Under the pieces are notes generated by a model that was not told where the DNA came from, did not search any database, and was given only the letters and a program-made list of their open reading frames with translations. Of a stretch of 64,000 nt of DNA, positions 45,299 through 54,338 are shown in pieces; within the stretch, counting starts at the first letter, position 1; each line of letters begins with the position of its first letter. The DNA comes from Cellulomonas sp. C5510 (GTDB lineage: Bacteria; Actinomycetota; Actinomycetes; Actinomycetales; Cellulomonadaceae), in assembly GCF_019797765.1 (NCBI RefSeq), contig NZ_CP081862.1, positions 2,418,001 to 2,482,000 on the forward strand, given 5' to 3'. The translations under genes were made by a program, and so were the position numbers.

Positions 45299-45646
45299 GG
45301 GTCCTCCTGGGTGACGTCGCTGCCGGGCGCCTGGGTCGACGGCCCTCCGTGCACGTCAACAGCGTGCGACGGCGCTTGCTTCCCGCGCACGCCTCCCACG
45401 CTCCGCGTCCGCCACGGGCGAACGCCGCCGTCCGGCCGCAGGCCCCGTCCGGCGGGACCTCCGCCTCCCTGGGGAGCCCGTCCTCGCACGTCCCCCGGTC
45501 GCCGGTGACACGCGACCCCCCCGATGGCGGATAATGGACGGCCGCTCGCCCCGGGAACCCCTCGCGCGGGCGTGCACGGCGTGCGCGCGGCGACCGTGCG
45601 GGGCGGGACCGAGGACGGCGCAGAGGGACGACGGACGGGAGCACCG
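45299..45646. other. Divergent PAC2-helicase spacer, 348 bp
   Basis: No gene supported. Contains a possible minus-strand -35 TTGACG near 45354 without a matching -10, and the helicase -10 GATAAT at 45530-45535. The helicase frame is open upstream to 45524 but that ATG lies before the -10. No rifamycin-associated element of the kind found upstream of other HelR genes was recognised. Confidence 0.5.
45530..45535 (+). promoter_or_regulatory. Helicase gene -10
   Basis: GATAAT; start near 45543, giving a leader of about 100 nt to GTG 45647. A weak GTGACA lies 19 bp upstream. Confidence 0.4.
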
Positions 45647-47878
45647 GTGACCGGGATCGAGGCGCAGCTGGCCGCCGAGCAGGAGGTCGTCGACCAGCTC
45701 TACGCGCGGCTCGACGCGCTGCGGGACCACACCCGTCAGCGCCTCGCGGAGGTCCGCCGCGTCGGGCCGTCGGGCTCGCCGCAGAACCGCTCCGAGCGCG
45801 ACGCGTTCGCGACGCTGTACGAGGACCGGCTCGCGCGGCTCGAGGCCGTGGAGGACCGGCTGGCGTTCGGCCGGCTCGACCTCGCCGAGGGCGGCCGGCG
45901 GTACATCGGCCGCATCGGGCTCACCGACGACGAGCACGCGTCGATGCTCACGGACTGGCGCGCCCCGGCCGCGCAGTCGTTCTACCGGGCGACCTCGGCC
46001 CGGCCCGACGGCGTCGTGCAGCGCCGGCACCTGGTGACGCGGGGGCGCCGTGTCACCGGCGTCGAGGACGAGGTGCTCGACCTCGACGTGCTCGCGGACG
46101 GCGACGCCGCGGAGCGCCTGGGGGCGCTGTCCGGCGAGGGCGCCCTGCTCGCGGCGCTCGCTGCCCGCCGCACCGGGCGGATGGGCGACATCGTCGCGAC
46201 GATCCAGGCCGAGCAGGACGCGATCATCCGCGCGGAGCTCGCCGGCGCACTGGTCGTGCAGGGCGGTCCCGGCACCGGCAAGACCGCGGTCGCGCTGCAC
46301 CGCGCCGCCTACCTGCTGTACGCCCACCGCCGGACGCTCGAGCGCTCCGGCGTGCTCCTGCTGGGGCCGAGCCGCACGTTCCTGCGCTACATCGACCAGG
46401 TCCTGCCCTCGCTCGGCGAGACCGGCGTCGTGTCGACGACCGTCGCGGAGCTGTTCCCGGGCGTCGTGGCGACGGGCGAGGAGGACGACGCGGTCGCGGA
46501 GATCAAGGGCCGCCTGGTGTGGCGGCGGATCGTCGAACGCGCCGTCCGGCAGCGCCAGCGGGTCCCGGAGCGGCCGACGTCCGTGACGATCGACGGCCGG
46601 ACGGTCGTGGTCCGGCCGTCCGACGTGCGGTCGGCGATCGCGCACGCCCGCCGCGGGCACCGCCCGCACAACCAGGCGCGGGTCACGTTCGTCCGGGACA
46701 TGCTGGGCCGGCTGGCCGAGCAGTACGTCAGCCAGCTCGGCTGGTCGGTGGCACCTGACGAGCGCGGCGAGATCGTCGAGGAGCTGCGCACGACCCGGGA
46801 GATCCGGATCGCCCTGAACCTCGCGTGGATGCCGCTGACCCCCCAGGGCCTCGTGTCGGCACTGCTGAGCCGCCCCGCCCGGCTCGACGCGGCCGCACCC
46901 GAGCTGTCCGCCCACGAGCGTGCTGCGCTCCTGCGCGACGCCGACGCCCCGTGGACCGCCGCGGACGTCCCGCTGCTCGACGAGGCGGCCGAGCTGCTGG
47001 GCGAGGACGACCAGGCGGCGCGGGCGCAGGCCAAGCACGACGCCGCGCAGCGCGCGCAGGAGCTCGACTACGCCCGGCAGGTGCTCGAGCACTCGGGCAC
47101 CGGCCTGGTGTCGGCGGAGCTGCTCGCCGACCGGTTCGCGGCCACCGGCCCGGCGCTGACCACCGCGGAGCGCGCCGCGGCGGACCGCACGTGGACCTAC
47201 GGCCACGTGGTCGTGGACGAGGCCCAGGAGCTGTCGCCGATGGCGTGGCGGATGGTGCTGCGTCGCGTGCCGACCCGGTCCCTGACGGTTGTCGGCGACG
47301 TCGCGCAGACGTCGACGGCGGCGGGCACGCGCGACTGGGCGGCGACGTTCGACCGGATGCTGGCGGGCGGCTGGCGCCTGGCCGAGCTGACGGTGAACTA
47401 CCGCACCCCCGCGTCGGTGGCCGCCGCGGCCGAGCGCGTGGGACGCGCCGCCGGCCTGCCGCTGACGCCGGCGACCTCCGCCCGCGACGTCGACGACGCG
47501 CTGCGCACCGAGCAGGTGGACGCCGGCGGCGTGGTCGACGCGGTCGCGCGCCACGCAGCGGCGGCCCTCGCGGATGTGCGCGACGCATCGGGCGCCGGCC
47601 GGGTCGCCGTCATCGCGGCACCCGAGGCGCTGCCGCCCCTCGCCGCGGCGCTGCCCGGGGTCGGGGGGACACGGGCCGGCGCACCGGACCTCGACGCGCC
47701 GCTGACGCTCATGACGCCGACGCAGGCGAAGGGCCTGGAGTTCGACGTGGTGGTGCTCGTCGAGCCGGCGGACGTCCTCAAGGGCGGCGCGGGTGACCTC
47801 TACGTCGCCATGACCCGCCCGACGCAGGCGCTGCGTGTCGTCCACGCCCGGTCGCTGCCCGCGGGCTGGGAGGCCTGA
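45647..47878 (+). CDS. helD: HelD-type RNA polymerase-associated helicase-like ATPase
   Basis: UvrD/Rep superfamily ATPase. Actinobacterial HelD/HelR proteins remove RNA polymerase from stalled or rifamycin-bound complexes. 743 residues. N-terminal coiled coil (EAQLAAEQEVVDQLYARLDALRDHTRQRL), RNRSERDAFATLY, LTDWRAPAAQSFYRATSARPDGVVQRRHLVTRG, Walker A VVQGGPGTGKTAVALHRAAYLLY, Walker B VVVDEAQELSPMAWRMVLRRVP, ELTVNYRTPASV and MTPTQAKGLEFDVVVLVEP. GTG 45647 is chosen for GGGAG 5 nt upstream and because earlier in-frame starts precede or abut the promoter. The role is inferred from family. Confidence 0.86.
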   Translation: MTGIEAQLAAEQEVVDQLYARLDALRDHTRQRLAEVRRVGPSGSPQNRSERDAFATLYEDRLARLEAVEDRLAFGRLDLAEGGRRYIGRIGLTDDEHASMLTDWRAPAAQSFYRATSARPDGVVQRRHLVTRGRRVTGVEDEVLDLDVLADGDAAERLGALSGEGALLAALAARRTGRMGDIVATIQAEQDAIIRAELAGALVVQGGPGTGKTAVALHRAAYLLYAHRRTLERSGVLLLGPSRTFLRYIDQVLPSLGETGVVSTTVAELFPGVVATGEEDDAVAEIKGRLVWRRIVERAVRQRQRVPERPTSVTIDGRTVVVRPSDVRSAIAHARRGHRPHNQARVTFVRDMLGRLAEQYVSQLGWSVAPDERGEIVEELRTTREIRIALNLAWMPLTPQGLVSALLSRPARLDAAAPELSAHERAALLRDADAPWTAADVPLLDEAAELLGEDDQAARAQAKHDAAQRAQELDYARQVLEHSGTGLVSAELLADRFAATGPALTTAERAAADRTWTYGHVVVDEAQELSPMAWRMVLRRVPTRSLTVVGDVAQTSTAAGTRDWAATFDRMLAGGWRLAELTVNYRTPASVAAAAERVGRAAGLPLTPATSARDVDDALRTEQVDAGGVVDAVARHAAAALADVRDASGAGRVAVIAAPEALPPLAAALPGVGGTRAGAPDLDAPLTLMTPTQAKGLEFDVVVLVEPADVLKGGAGDLYVAMTRPTQALRVVHARSLPAGWEA

Positions 47879-47983
47879 CCCGCGCGGACGGCCCCGGGGT
47901 GCTGACGGGCACGTCCCGGGCGCCCGCAAGGGCCCCGCGTGTCCGAGGACCGGGACCGGCTTGGAGCGTGCGACGCCGAGGCG

Positions 47984-47989
47984 CACCAT
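47984..47989 (+). promoter_or_regulatory. Weak leaderless -10 candidate of serA
   Basis: CACCAT, 7 nt before GTG 47997. Low-scoring; listed because the spacing matches the other genes. Confidence 0.25.
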
Positions 47990-47996
47990 AGGGTCC

Positions 47997-49193
47997 GTGC
48001 CACGCGCCCTGCTGCTCGAGAACCTGCACCCCCAGGCCCGGACCATCCTGGAGTCCGCCGGCTACGAGGTCGTGACGCGCTCCGGCGCGCTCGACGAGTC
48101 CGAGCTGGTGGAGGCCCTCCAGGGCGTGCACCTGCTCGGCATCCGCTCCAAGACGCAGGTGACGGAGGCCGTGCTCGACGCGGCGTCCGACCTCGTGTCC
48201 GTCGGGGCGTACTGCATCGGCACCAACCAGATCGACCTGCACGCCGCGGCGTCGCGCGGCGTCGCGGTCTTCAACGCGCCGTTCTCCAACACGCGGTCGG
48301 TGGTCGAGATCGCGCTGGCGGACATCATCGCGCTGACCCGGCGCCTCACGGTGCTCGACCGGTCGATGCACGACGGGGTCTGGAACAAGTCGGCGGACGG
48401 CGCGCACGAGGTCCGCGGCCGCACGCTCGGCATCGTGGGCTACGGCAACATCGGCACCCAGCTGTCCGTGCTGGCGGAGAACCTCGGCATGTCGGTCGTG
48501 TTCTACGACACCGCGGAGAAGCTCGCGCTCGGCAACGCCCGCCGCGCGGAGACGCTCGACGAGCTGCTGGACGTCGCCGACATCGTCACCCTCCACGTCG
48601 ACGGCCGCAGCGGGAACGCCGGGCTGTTCGGCGCGAAGCAGTTCGCGCGGATGCGCCCCGGGGCCGTGTTCCTCAACCTGTCCCGCGGGTTCGTCGTCGA
48701 CTACGGCGCGCTGCGGGAGGCGGTGCTCTCGGGGCACGTCGCCGGGGCGGCCGTGGACGTGTTCCCGGTGGAGCCGAAGCGCAAGGGCGACCCGTTCGAG
48801 TCCGAGCTGCGCGGCCTGCCGAACGTCATCCTCACGCCGCACACCGGCGGGTCCACGGAGGAGGCGCAGGAGGCGATCGGCCAGTTCGTGTCGAACAAGC
48901 TCCGTGACTTCATGAGCACCGGGACCACGATGCTCAGCGTCAACCTGCCGAACCTCACCCTCGAGCACCGTCCCGGCGTGCACCGGCTCACGTACCTGCA
49001 CCGGAACGTGCCCGGCGTGCTGGCGGCCGTCAACCAGACCCTCGCCGAGCACGGCGCGAACATCGAGGGCCAGCTGCTCGCGACGCGCGGCGAGGTCGGC
49101 TACGTGGTGACCGACGCCGTCGCCGTCGAGCCCGACGTCGTGGCGGCGCTGCGGTCGCGGCCGGAGACGATCCGCCTGCGCGTCGTCGACTGA
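47997..49193 (+). CDS. serA: D-3-phosphoglycerate dehydrogenase with C-terminal ACT domain
   Basis: First step of serine synthesis. 398 residues, the E. coli-type layout. LLGIRSKTQVTEAVLDAASDLVSVGAYCIGTNQIDLHAAASRGVAVFNAPFSNTRSV, the NAD site GRTLGIVGYGNIGTQL, catalytic region MRPGAVFLNLSRGFVVDYGAL and LPNVILTPHTGGSTEEAQEAIG, then the ACT domain HRLTYLHRNVPGVLAAVNQTLAEHGANIEGQ that binds serine for feedback inhibition. It lacks the extra ASB domain of mycobacterial SerA. Confidence 0.94.
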   Translation: MPRALLLENLHPQARTILESAGYEVVTRSGALDESELVEALQGVHLLGIRSKTQVTEAVLDAASDLVSVGAYCIGTNQIDLHAAASRGVAVFNAPFSNTRSVVEIALADIIALTRRLTVLDRSMHDGVWNKSADGAHEVRGRTLGIVGYGNIGTQLSVLAENLGMSVVFYDTAEKLALGNARRAETLDELLDVADIVTLHVDGRSGNAGLFGAKQFARMRPGAVFLNLSRGFVVDYGALREAVLSGHVAGAAVDVFPVEPKRKGDPFESELRGLPNVILTPHTGGSTEEAQEAIGQFVSNKLRDFMSTGTTMLSVNLPNLTLEHRPGVHRLTYLHRNVPGVLAAVNQTLAEHGANIEGQLLATRGEVGYVVTDAVAVEPDVVAALRSRPETIRLRVVD

Positions 49194-49205
49194 GGCGGGC
49201 GCCGC

Positions 49206-49211
49206 TACGGT
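49206..49211 (+). promoter_or_regulatory. Leaderless -10 element of the aldo-keto reductase gene
   Basis: TACGGT, 7 nt before ATG 49219; only 12 bp after the serA stop. Confidence 0.6.
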
Positions 49212-49218
49212 CGGGGGC

Positions 49219-50268
49219 ATGCACCTCGCCGACCCCGAGCGCCACGACCGTCTCCCCCTGCGCCGCGCCGGCCGCACGGGACTCGACCTGCCCGCGGTGA
49301 CCCTCGGCCTGTGGCAGAACTTCGGCGACGCCACGCCGTACGCCGACCAGCGCGCGCTCGTGCTGCGGGCGTTCGACCTCGGCGTCGTGCACCTGGACCT
49401 CGCGAACAACTACGGTCCCCCGCCGGGGGCGGCCGAGGAGTCCGTCGGCCGGCTGCTGGCCTCGGACCTCGCGCCCTACCGCGACGAGCTGCTGCTCGCG
49501 ACGAAGGCCGGCTACCGGCAGTGGCCCGGGCCGTACGGGGAGTTCGGGTCCCGCAAGTACCTGCTCGCGTCGCTGGACCAGTCGCTGCGCCGGCTCGGCG
49601 TCGACCACGTCGACGTGTTCTACAGCCACCGGTTCGACCCGGCCACGCCGCTGGAGGAGACGATCGGGGCGCTCAGGACCGCCGTCGACTCGGGGCGGGC
49701 GCGCTACGCCGGCATCTCCTCGTACTCCGCCCGCCGCACGCGGGAGGCCCTGGCGGTCGCGGACGCGATGGGGCTGCCGCTCGCGCTGCACCAGCCGTCC
49801 TACTCGATGCTGAACCGCTGGGTCGAGCAGCCCGACGAGGCCGCCGGCGGCCGGAGCCTGCTCGACGTCGCCGGGGAGGCCGGGATGGGGGTCGTCGCGT
49901 TCTCCCCGCTCGCCCAGGGGATGCTCACGCGGAAGTACCTCGGCGGCGTCCCGGAGGACTCCCGCGCCGCCCGGGGCGGTCCGCTCCGGGCGGAGTACCT
50001 GAGCGAGGAGAACCTGGCCCGCGTCCGGGCGCTGGCCGCGGTCGCGGAGGGGCGCGGGCAGTCCCTGGCGCAGCTCGCGATCGCGTGGGTGCTGCGGGAC
50101 CCGCGGGTGACGTCGGTGGCGCTCGGGGCGCGCACGCCGGAACAGCTCGAGGAGAACCTCGCAGCGGTCCACGGGCCGGCGTTGACCGACGCGGAGCTCG
50201 CGGAGATCGACCGGCACGCGGTGGACGCGGGCATCAACCTGTGGGGCTCGCGGTCGTCGAACCTGTGA
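49219..50268 (+). CDS. Aldo/keto reductase, YghZ-like
   Basis: NADPH-dependent (beta/alpha)8 reductase. 349 residues. GLDLPAVTLGLWQNFGD, HLDLANNYGPPPGAAEESVGRLL with the catalytic Tyr, LLATKAGYRQWPGPYGEFGSRKYLLASLDQSLRRLGVDHVDVFYSHRFDP with Lys and His, and the cofactor loop VTSVALGARTPEQLEENL. The GPYGEFGSRKYL stretch fits the L-glyceraldehyde-3-phosphate reductase (YghZ) branch. Substrate not certain. Confidence 0.92.
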   Translation: MHLADPERHDRLPLRRAGRTGLDLPAVTLGLWQNFGDATPYADQRALVLRAFDLGVVHLDLANNYGPPPGAAEESVGRLLASDLAPYRDELLLATKAGYRQWPGPYGEFGSRKYLLASLDQSLRRLGVDHVDVFYSHRFDPATPLEETIGALRTAVDSGRARYAGISSYSARRTREALAVADAMGLPLALHQPSYSMLNRWVEQPDEAAGGRSLLDVAGEAGMGVVAFSPLAQGMLTRKYLGGVPEDSRAARGGPLRAEYLSEENLARVRALAAVAEGRGQSLAQLAIAWVLRDPRVTSVALGARTPEQLEENLAAVHGPALTDAELAEIDRHAVDAGINLWGSRSSNL

Positions 50269-50286
50269 ATCCGCGGTTGCCTGAGG

Positions 50287-50315
50287 CTACGCCCGCGTAA
50301 CTTACGGCTGCGTAG
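50287..50315. promoter_or_regulatory. Imperfect palindromic operator upstream of the acyl-CoA ligase gene
   Basis: 29-bp inverted repeat centred on 50301: outer arms CTACGC and GCGTAG, inner CGTAACTTACG, 11 of 14 arm bases paired. It lies over the -35 region of the promoter whose -10 is at 50318-50323, so it looks like a repressor site, perhaps for a TetR-type fatty acid regulator. No such regulator gene is adjacent. Confidence 0.6.
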
Positions 50316-50317
50316 GT

Positions 50318-50323
50318 TACGGT
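50318..50323 (+). promoter_or_regulatory. Leaderless -10 element of the acyl-CoA ligase gene
   Basis: TACGGT, 6 nt before GTG 50330. Supports GTG 50330 over the in-frame GTG 50324. Confidence 0.6.
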
Positions 50324-50329
50324 GTGCTC

Positions 50330-52030
50330 GTGAGCGACTTCTCCCGTCCGTGGCACGCCTCCTACGCTCCCGGGGTCCCCCCGCAGGTCGCGGTGCCCGA
50401 CGAGCCCCTGGTCGTCGCCCTGGAGCGTTCCGCCGCGACCTGGCCCGACCGGGTGGCCCTCGACTTCCTCGGCGCGACCACCACGTACGCGCAGCTCGCG
50501 GACCGTGTCGCCCGCGCGGCCGGCGCCCTGCGCGACCTCGGCGTACGCGCCGGCGACCGCGTGGCGATCGCCCTGCCGAACTGCGCCTCCCACGTGGTCG
50601 CGTTCTACGCCACGCTGCGCCTCGGCGCTGTCGTCGTCGAGCACAACCCGACCTACACCGCCGCCGAGCTCGGCCACCAGCTCGCCGACTCCGGCGCCAC
50701 CGTCGCGCTGGTCTGGGAGAAGACCGTCGCCGCGGCGCTCGAGGCCCAGCCCGGGACGGACGTGCGCACGGTCGTCGCCGTCGACGTGTCCGCCGACCTG
50801 CCCGCCGCCAAGCGGCTCGCACTCCGGCTCCCGCTACCGGCAGCGCGCCGCACCCGCGACGCCCTGCGCGCCGCGCCTCCGGCCGGCACGCCGGTGTGGC
50901 ACCGCCTGGTGGCGACGGCCGAGCCGCTGCCCTCCTCGCACCCCCGGCCCACGGCCGACGACGTCGCCCTGCTGCAGTACACCGGCGGCACGACCGGCAC
51001 CCCGAAGGGCGCCGTCCTCACGCACCGCAACCTGGTCGCCAACACAGTCCAGGGCCAGGCGTGGACCGGCGCCGAGCCGGGCACCGAGACGATCTTCGGC
51101 GTGCTGCCGTTCTTCCACGCCTTCGGGCTCACGCTCTGCCTCACCTACGCCACCCGCGTCGGCGCCACGCTCGTGGTGTTCCCGAAGTTCGACCCCGAGG
51201 CCGTCCTCGCGGCGCAGCGCCGCCGGCCCGGGACGTTCCTGCCTGCCGTCCCCCCGATGCTCGACCGGCTCGCGGCCGCCGCCGAGGCGCGCTCCGCGGA
51301 CCTCACGTCGTTCCGGTACGCCATCTCGGGCGCGATGTCGCTGTCGCCGCAAACCGCCGCCCGCTGGGAGCGCCTCACCGGGGGCCTCGTCATCGAGGGC
51401 TACGGCATGACGGAGACCTCCCCCGTCGCGCTGGGCTCGCCCCTGTCCCCCGCCCGCCGGCCCGGTGCGCTCGGGCTGCCGTTCCCGAGCACCGACGTCC
51501 GCGTCGTCGACCAGGAGGACCCGACCCGCGAGGTCGCGCCCGGCGAGCAGGGCGAGCTGCTGATCCGCGGGCCGCAGGTGTTCCAGGGCTACTGGGGCCG
51601 GCCGGACGAGACCGCCGAGCAGCTCCTGCCCGGCGGCTGGCTCCGGACGGGCGACGTCGTGCGGCTCGACGACGACGGATTCGTCGTCCTCGTCGACCGC
51701 ATCAAGGAGATGATCGTCACCGGCGGGTTCAAGGTGTACCCGTCGCAGGTGGAGGACAAGCTCCGCACGATGCCCGGTGTGCGCGACGTCGCCGTCGTGG
51801 GCCTGCCGGGCGGGGACCTGGGCGAGAAGGTCGTCGCCGCGGTGGTCATGGAGCTCGGCCACGCCCAGGTGGAGCTCCAGGCCGTGCGCGAGTGGTGCGC
51901 CGAGCGGCTCGCGCGGTACGCGGTCCCGCGGGAGATCGTCATCCTCGCCGACCTGCCGCGCTCCCAGATCGGGAAGGTGCTGCGCCGGGTGGTCCGCGAC
52001 GACCTGCTCGCGGCCACCAGCCCGGCCTGA
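50330..52030 (+). CDS. AMP-dependent acyl-CoA synthetase, FadD-like
   Basis: Activates a carboxylic acid, most likely a fatty acid, to the CoA thioester through an acyl-AMP. 566 residues. ALLQYTGGTTGTPKGAVLTHRNL is the P-loop-like motif, EGYGMTETSPV the A5 motif, LRTGDVVRLDDDGFVVLVDRIKEMIVTGGFKVYP the hinge region, and SQIGKVLRRVVRDDL holds the catalytic C-terminal Lys. The start is WHASYAPGVPPQVAVPDEPL, typical of long-chain ligases. Chain length not predictable. Confidence 0.92.
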   Translation: MSDFSRPWHASYAPGVPPQVAVPDEPLVVALERSAATWPDRVALDFLGATTTYAQLADRVARAAGALRDLGVRAGDRVAIALPNCASHVVAFYATLRLGAVVVEHNPTYTAAELGHQLADSGATVALVWEKTVAAALEAQPGTDVRTVVAVDVSADLPAAKRLALRLPLPAARRTRDALRAAPPAGTPVWHRLVATAEPLPSSHPRPTADDVALLQYTGGTTGTPKGAVLTHRNLVANTVQGQAWTGAEPGTETIFGVLPFFHAFGLTLCLTYATRVGATLVVFPKFDPEAVLAAQRRRPGTFLPAVPPMLDRLAAAAEARSADLTSFRYAISGAMSLSPQTAARWERLTGGLVIEGYGMTETSPVALGSPLSPARRPGALGLPFPSTDVRVVDQEDPTREVAPGEQGELLIRGPQVFQGYWGRPDETAEQLLPGGWLRTGDVVRLDDDGFVVLVDRIKEMIVTGGFKVYPSQVEDKLRTMPGVRDVAVVGLPGGDLGEKVVAAVVMELGHAQVELQAVREWCAERLARYAVPREIVILADLPRSQIGKVLRRVVRDDLLAATSPA

Positions 52031-52080
52031 TACCCGGCCGGCACCGCCGGCACCCGTCCCGACACGACGCCGCCGCACCC

Positions 52081-52194
52081 CGCGCGACGTCGCCAGCGCC
52101 CCGCGCGACGTCGCCAGCGCCCCGCGCGAGGTCGTCACACCCGGCCGAGGTCGTCACGTGGACGTGACGACCTCGGACCGACGTGACGACCTCG
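52081..52194. repeat. Palindromic repeat element in convergent spacer (element C)
   Basis: Two 21-bp units (52081-52101, 52102-52122) beginning CGCGCGACGTCGCCAGCG lead into two exact direct copies of CGAGGTCGTCAC (52127-52138, 52146-52157) and two exact inverted copies (52164-52175, 52183-52194). It lies between the convergent acyl-CoA ligase and S9 peptidase genes. The core differs from that of element B at only two of twelve bases, and both elements end CTCGCGGG. Confidence 0.87.
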
Positions 52195-52220
52195 CGGGCT
52201 CCGGCCGGACCGACGGGCCG

Positions 52221-54260
52221 TCAGGCCGTGGTGACGGGCAGGCGCGCGGCCCACCAGGCGAGCACGTGCTCGAAGCGCACCAGCCGGTGCTGCGGCCGGC
52301 CCGACCGGGTCAGCTCGTGGCCCTCGCCCGGGAACAGCAGCAGCTCGGCGGGCACACCGCGCCGCTTGAGCTCCACGAACCAGCGCTGACCCTGCTCGAC
52401 AGGGCAGCGCCAGTCCTGCTCGGAGTGGATGACCAGGGTCGGCGTCGTCACCCGGGCGACGTGCGCCATCGGCGACTGCGCGGCGACGGCCGCACGGGCC
52501 TCGTCCGTGTCCCCGTCGCCGAGGTACTCCAGGCCGAAGAACCAGCCGATGTCGCTCGACCCGACGAAGCTCACCGGGTCGAGGAAGCCGCGCTCGACGA
52601 TCGCCGCCGCGAACCGGTCCGTGCGCATGGTGAGCCACGCCGTGAGGTAGCCGCCGTACGAGCCGCCCATGACGCCCACCCGGCCACCGTCCAGCGCCGG
52701 GTCGGTCAGCGCGGCGTCGAGCAGCGCGAGCACGTCGTCGGTGTCGACGGTGCCGAACGCGTGGCGGATCGCCGAGCCGTGGGCGGAGCCGTAGCCTGCT
52801 GAGCCGCGCGGGTTGCCGTACACGACGGCGTACCCGGCCTCCGCCAGGGTCTGCACCTCGTCGAACAGCCCGACCGTGTACTGCGCGTACGGGCCGCCGT
52901 GGATCATGAGGATCGTCGGGTGCGGGCCAGGGAACCGGTCGGGGTCGGGCGTGACCACCCACCCGTGCACCGGGTAGCCGTCCGGCGCGGTGGTCGTCAC
53001 CTCCCGCGGCGCGCGCACGCGGCCCGTCGCCCGCAACGGTGCGGACCAGTCGGTCAGCGCCCGGGTGGTGCCCGTCACGAGGTCGACCGCGTGTAGGTCG
53101 CCCGAGGTCAGCGGGCCGGCTGCGGCGACCACGGCCACGGTGGTCCCCGGCGCGGCCGCCACGCCGTGCACCGCGACCTCCCCGGTCATGAGGTCCCGCG
53201 CCGAGCCGTCGGCGCGGAGCTCGCGCAGCAGCACCGAGCCGCGGTGCAGCACCCCGGCCAGGACCCCGTCCGCCGTGACCGCGAACGTCCCCGGGTCCAG
53301 GTCCACCGCCTCCTCGTCGGTCAGCCGCGCCGGCTGCCCGTCCGCCCGCGGCCCGTCGGCTCCACCCGTGCCCCCGGTCAGGCCGAGCCGGTACAGGCCG
53401 GTCTGCCGGGCGACGAAGTCCCGCCCGGACGTCCCCATGTCCTGCGCGAGCAGCCACAGCGCCGTCCCGTCCGCGGCGGGCAGCGCGGCGGAGACCGCCA
53501 GGCGGCTGCCGGCGTCCGCGTCGGTCAGCGCGCGCGGTGCCGGGTCGGCGCCCTCGCGGGTGTCGACGACGACGGCGTCCGACCGGAGGTCCTCGTCGCG
53601 GGAGGCGTGACGCGCCGCGACCACGACGACGTGCCGGCCGTCGGGGAACCACTCGGCCTGCTCGACGTCCAGGTCACCCGACGTCACCTGGCGGGCGACC
53701 GCCGTCCCGTCACCGTCGGCCGGTGCGCTGCGGACCGCCGGGTCGGCCGGCACGTCCACCACGAAGAGCTGCCGCCGCTTGTCCCGGGTGAAGCCGACGC
53801 CGTCGCTGCGGTACGGGAAGGACGTGATGTGCCGCGGCCGCTCGGCGCCCGCGTCCTCGCCGGCGACGTACCGGCCGTCATCGGGCACCCGGGCGACGAA
53901 CGCCAGCACCGAGCCGTCCGGTGACCAGCGAGAGGTCTGCACGCCGAGCGGGGCGTCCGAGAGCCGCACCGGCTCGCCGCCGGACGTCTCGACGACGTGG
54001 AGCTGCGGGCGGCCCTTCGGCTCGGCTCGCAGGAACGCGACCCACCGGCCGTCCGGCGAGATCCGGGGGTCGGTGTCGCGGTGGCCCCGGGTGAGCCGGA
54101 CGGGCTCACCGGAACCGTCCGTCGGCACGCGCCAGAGCCGGCCGGCGTACTCGTCGAGGTCGAGATCAGGCGCCGTGAGCGACACGACGGCGTACGAGCC
54201 GTCGGGCGCGAGCGCGGGGGTTCCGGGGACGTGCAGCAGCGAGAGGTCGGTGGGGATCAC
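52221..54260 (-). CDS. S9 family prolyl oligopeptidase-like peptidase
   Basis: 679 residues, no signal peptide seen, so probably cytoplasmic. N-terminal beta-propeller of WD/TolB-like repeats (RISPDGRWVAFLRAEPKGRPQLHVVE, RWSPDGSVLAFVAR) and a C-terminal alpha/beta hydrolase domain with nucleophile GGSYGG (Ser534), Asp616 in HSEQDWRCP and His648 in GEGHEL. Cleaves acylaminoacyl or dipeptidyl substrates in characterised relatives. GTG 54260 is placed by TACCGT ending 7 nt upstream. Confidence 0.93.
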   Translation of the reverse strand: MIPTDLSLLHVPGTPALAPDGSYAVVSLTAPDLDLDEYAGRLWRVPTDGSGEPVRLTRGHRDTDPRISPDGRWVAFLRAEPKGRPQLHVVETSGGEPVRLSDAPLGVQTSRWSPDGSVLAFVARVPDDGRYVAGEDAGAERPRHITSFPYRSDGVGFTRDKRRQLFVVDVPADPAVRSAPADGDGTAVARQVTSGDLDVEQAEWFPDGRHVVVVAARHASRDEDLRSDAVVVDTREGADPAPRALTDADAGSRLAVSAALPAADGTALWLLAQDMGTSGRDFVARQTGLYRLGLTGGTGGADGPRADGQPARLTDEEAVDLDPGTFAVTADGVLAGVLHRGSVLLRELRADGSARDLMTGEVAVHGVAAAPGTTVAVVAAAGPLTSGDLHAVDLVTGTTRALTDWSAPLRATGRVRAPREVTTTAPDGYPVHGWVVTPDPDRFPGPHPTILMIHGGPYAQYTVGLFDEVQTLAEAGYAVVYGNPRGSAGYGSAHGSAIRHAFGTVDTDDVLALLDAALTDPALDGGRVGVMGGSYGGYLTAWLTMRTDRFAAAIVERGFLDPVSFVGSSDIGWFFGLEYLGDGDTDEARAAVAAQSPMAHVARVTTPTLVIHSEQDWRCPVEQGQRWFVELKRRGVPAELLLFPGEGHELTRSGRPQHRLVRFEHVLAWWAARLPVTTA

Positions 54261-54267
54261 CCGACCG

Positions 54268-54273
54268 ACGGTA
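54268..54273 (-). promoter_or_regulatory. Leaderless -10 element of the S9 peptidase gene
   Basis: TACCGT, 7 nt before GTG 54260. Confidence 0.62.
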
Positions 54274-54338
54274 GTACGCCCGGCGCCCCGGTCCGGACCA
54301 CGACGCCGACGGTCACGCAGCAGGCCGCGCCGACCTGC

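Noticed and set aside
45524..45646. ATG 45524 as start of the HelD-like gene
   Set aside because: It precedes the -10 GATAAT; the added N-terminus is Arg/Gly-rich and unlike the coiled-coil start of the family; GTG 45647 has an SD.
45299..45646. Rifamycin-associated element upstream of the HelD-like gene
   Set aside because: Searched by eye for the GGGGCTTGCGGCAAG-type palindrome; only a poor partial match near 45374 was seen.
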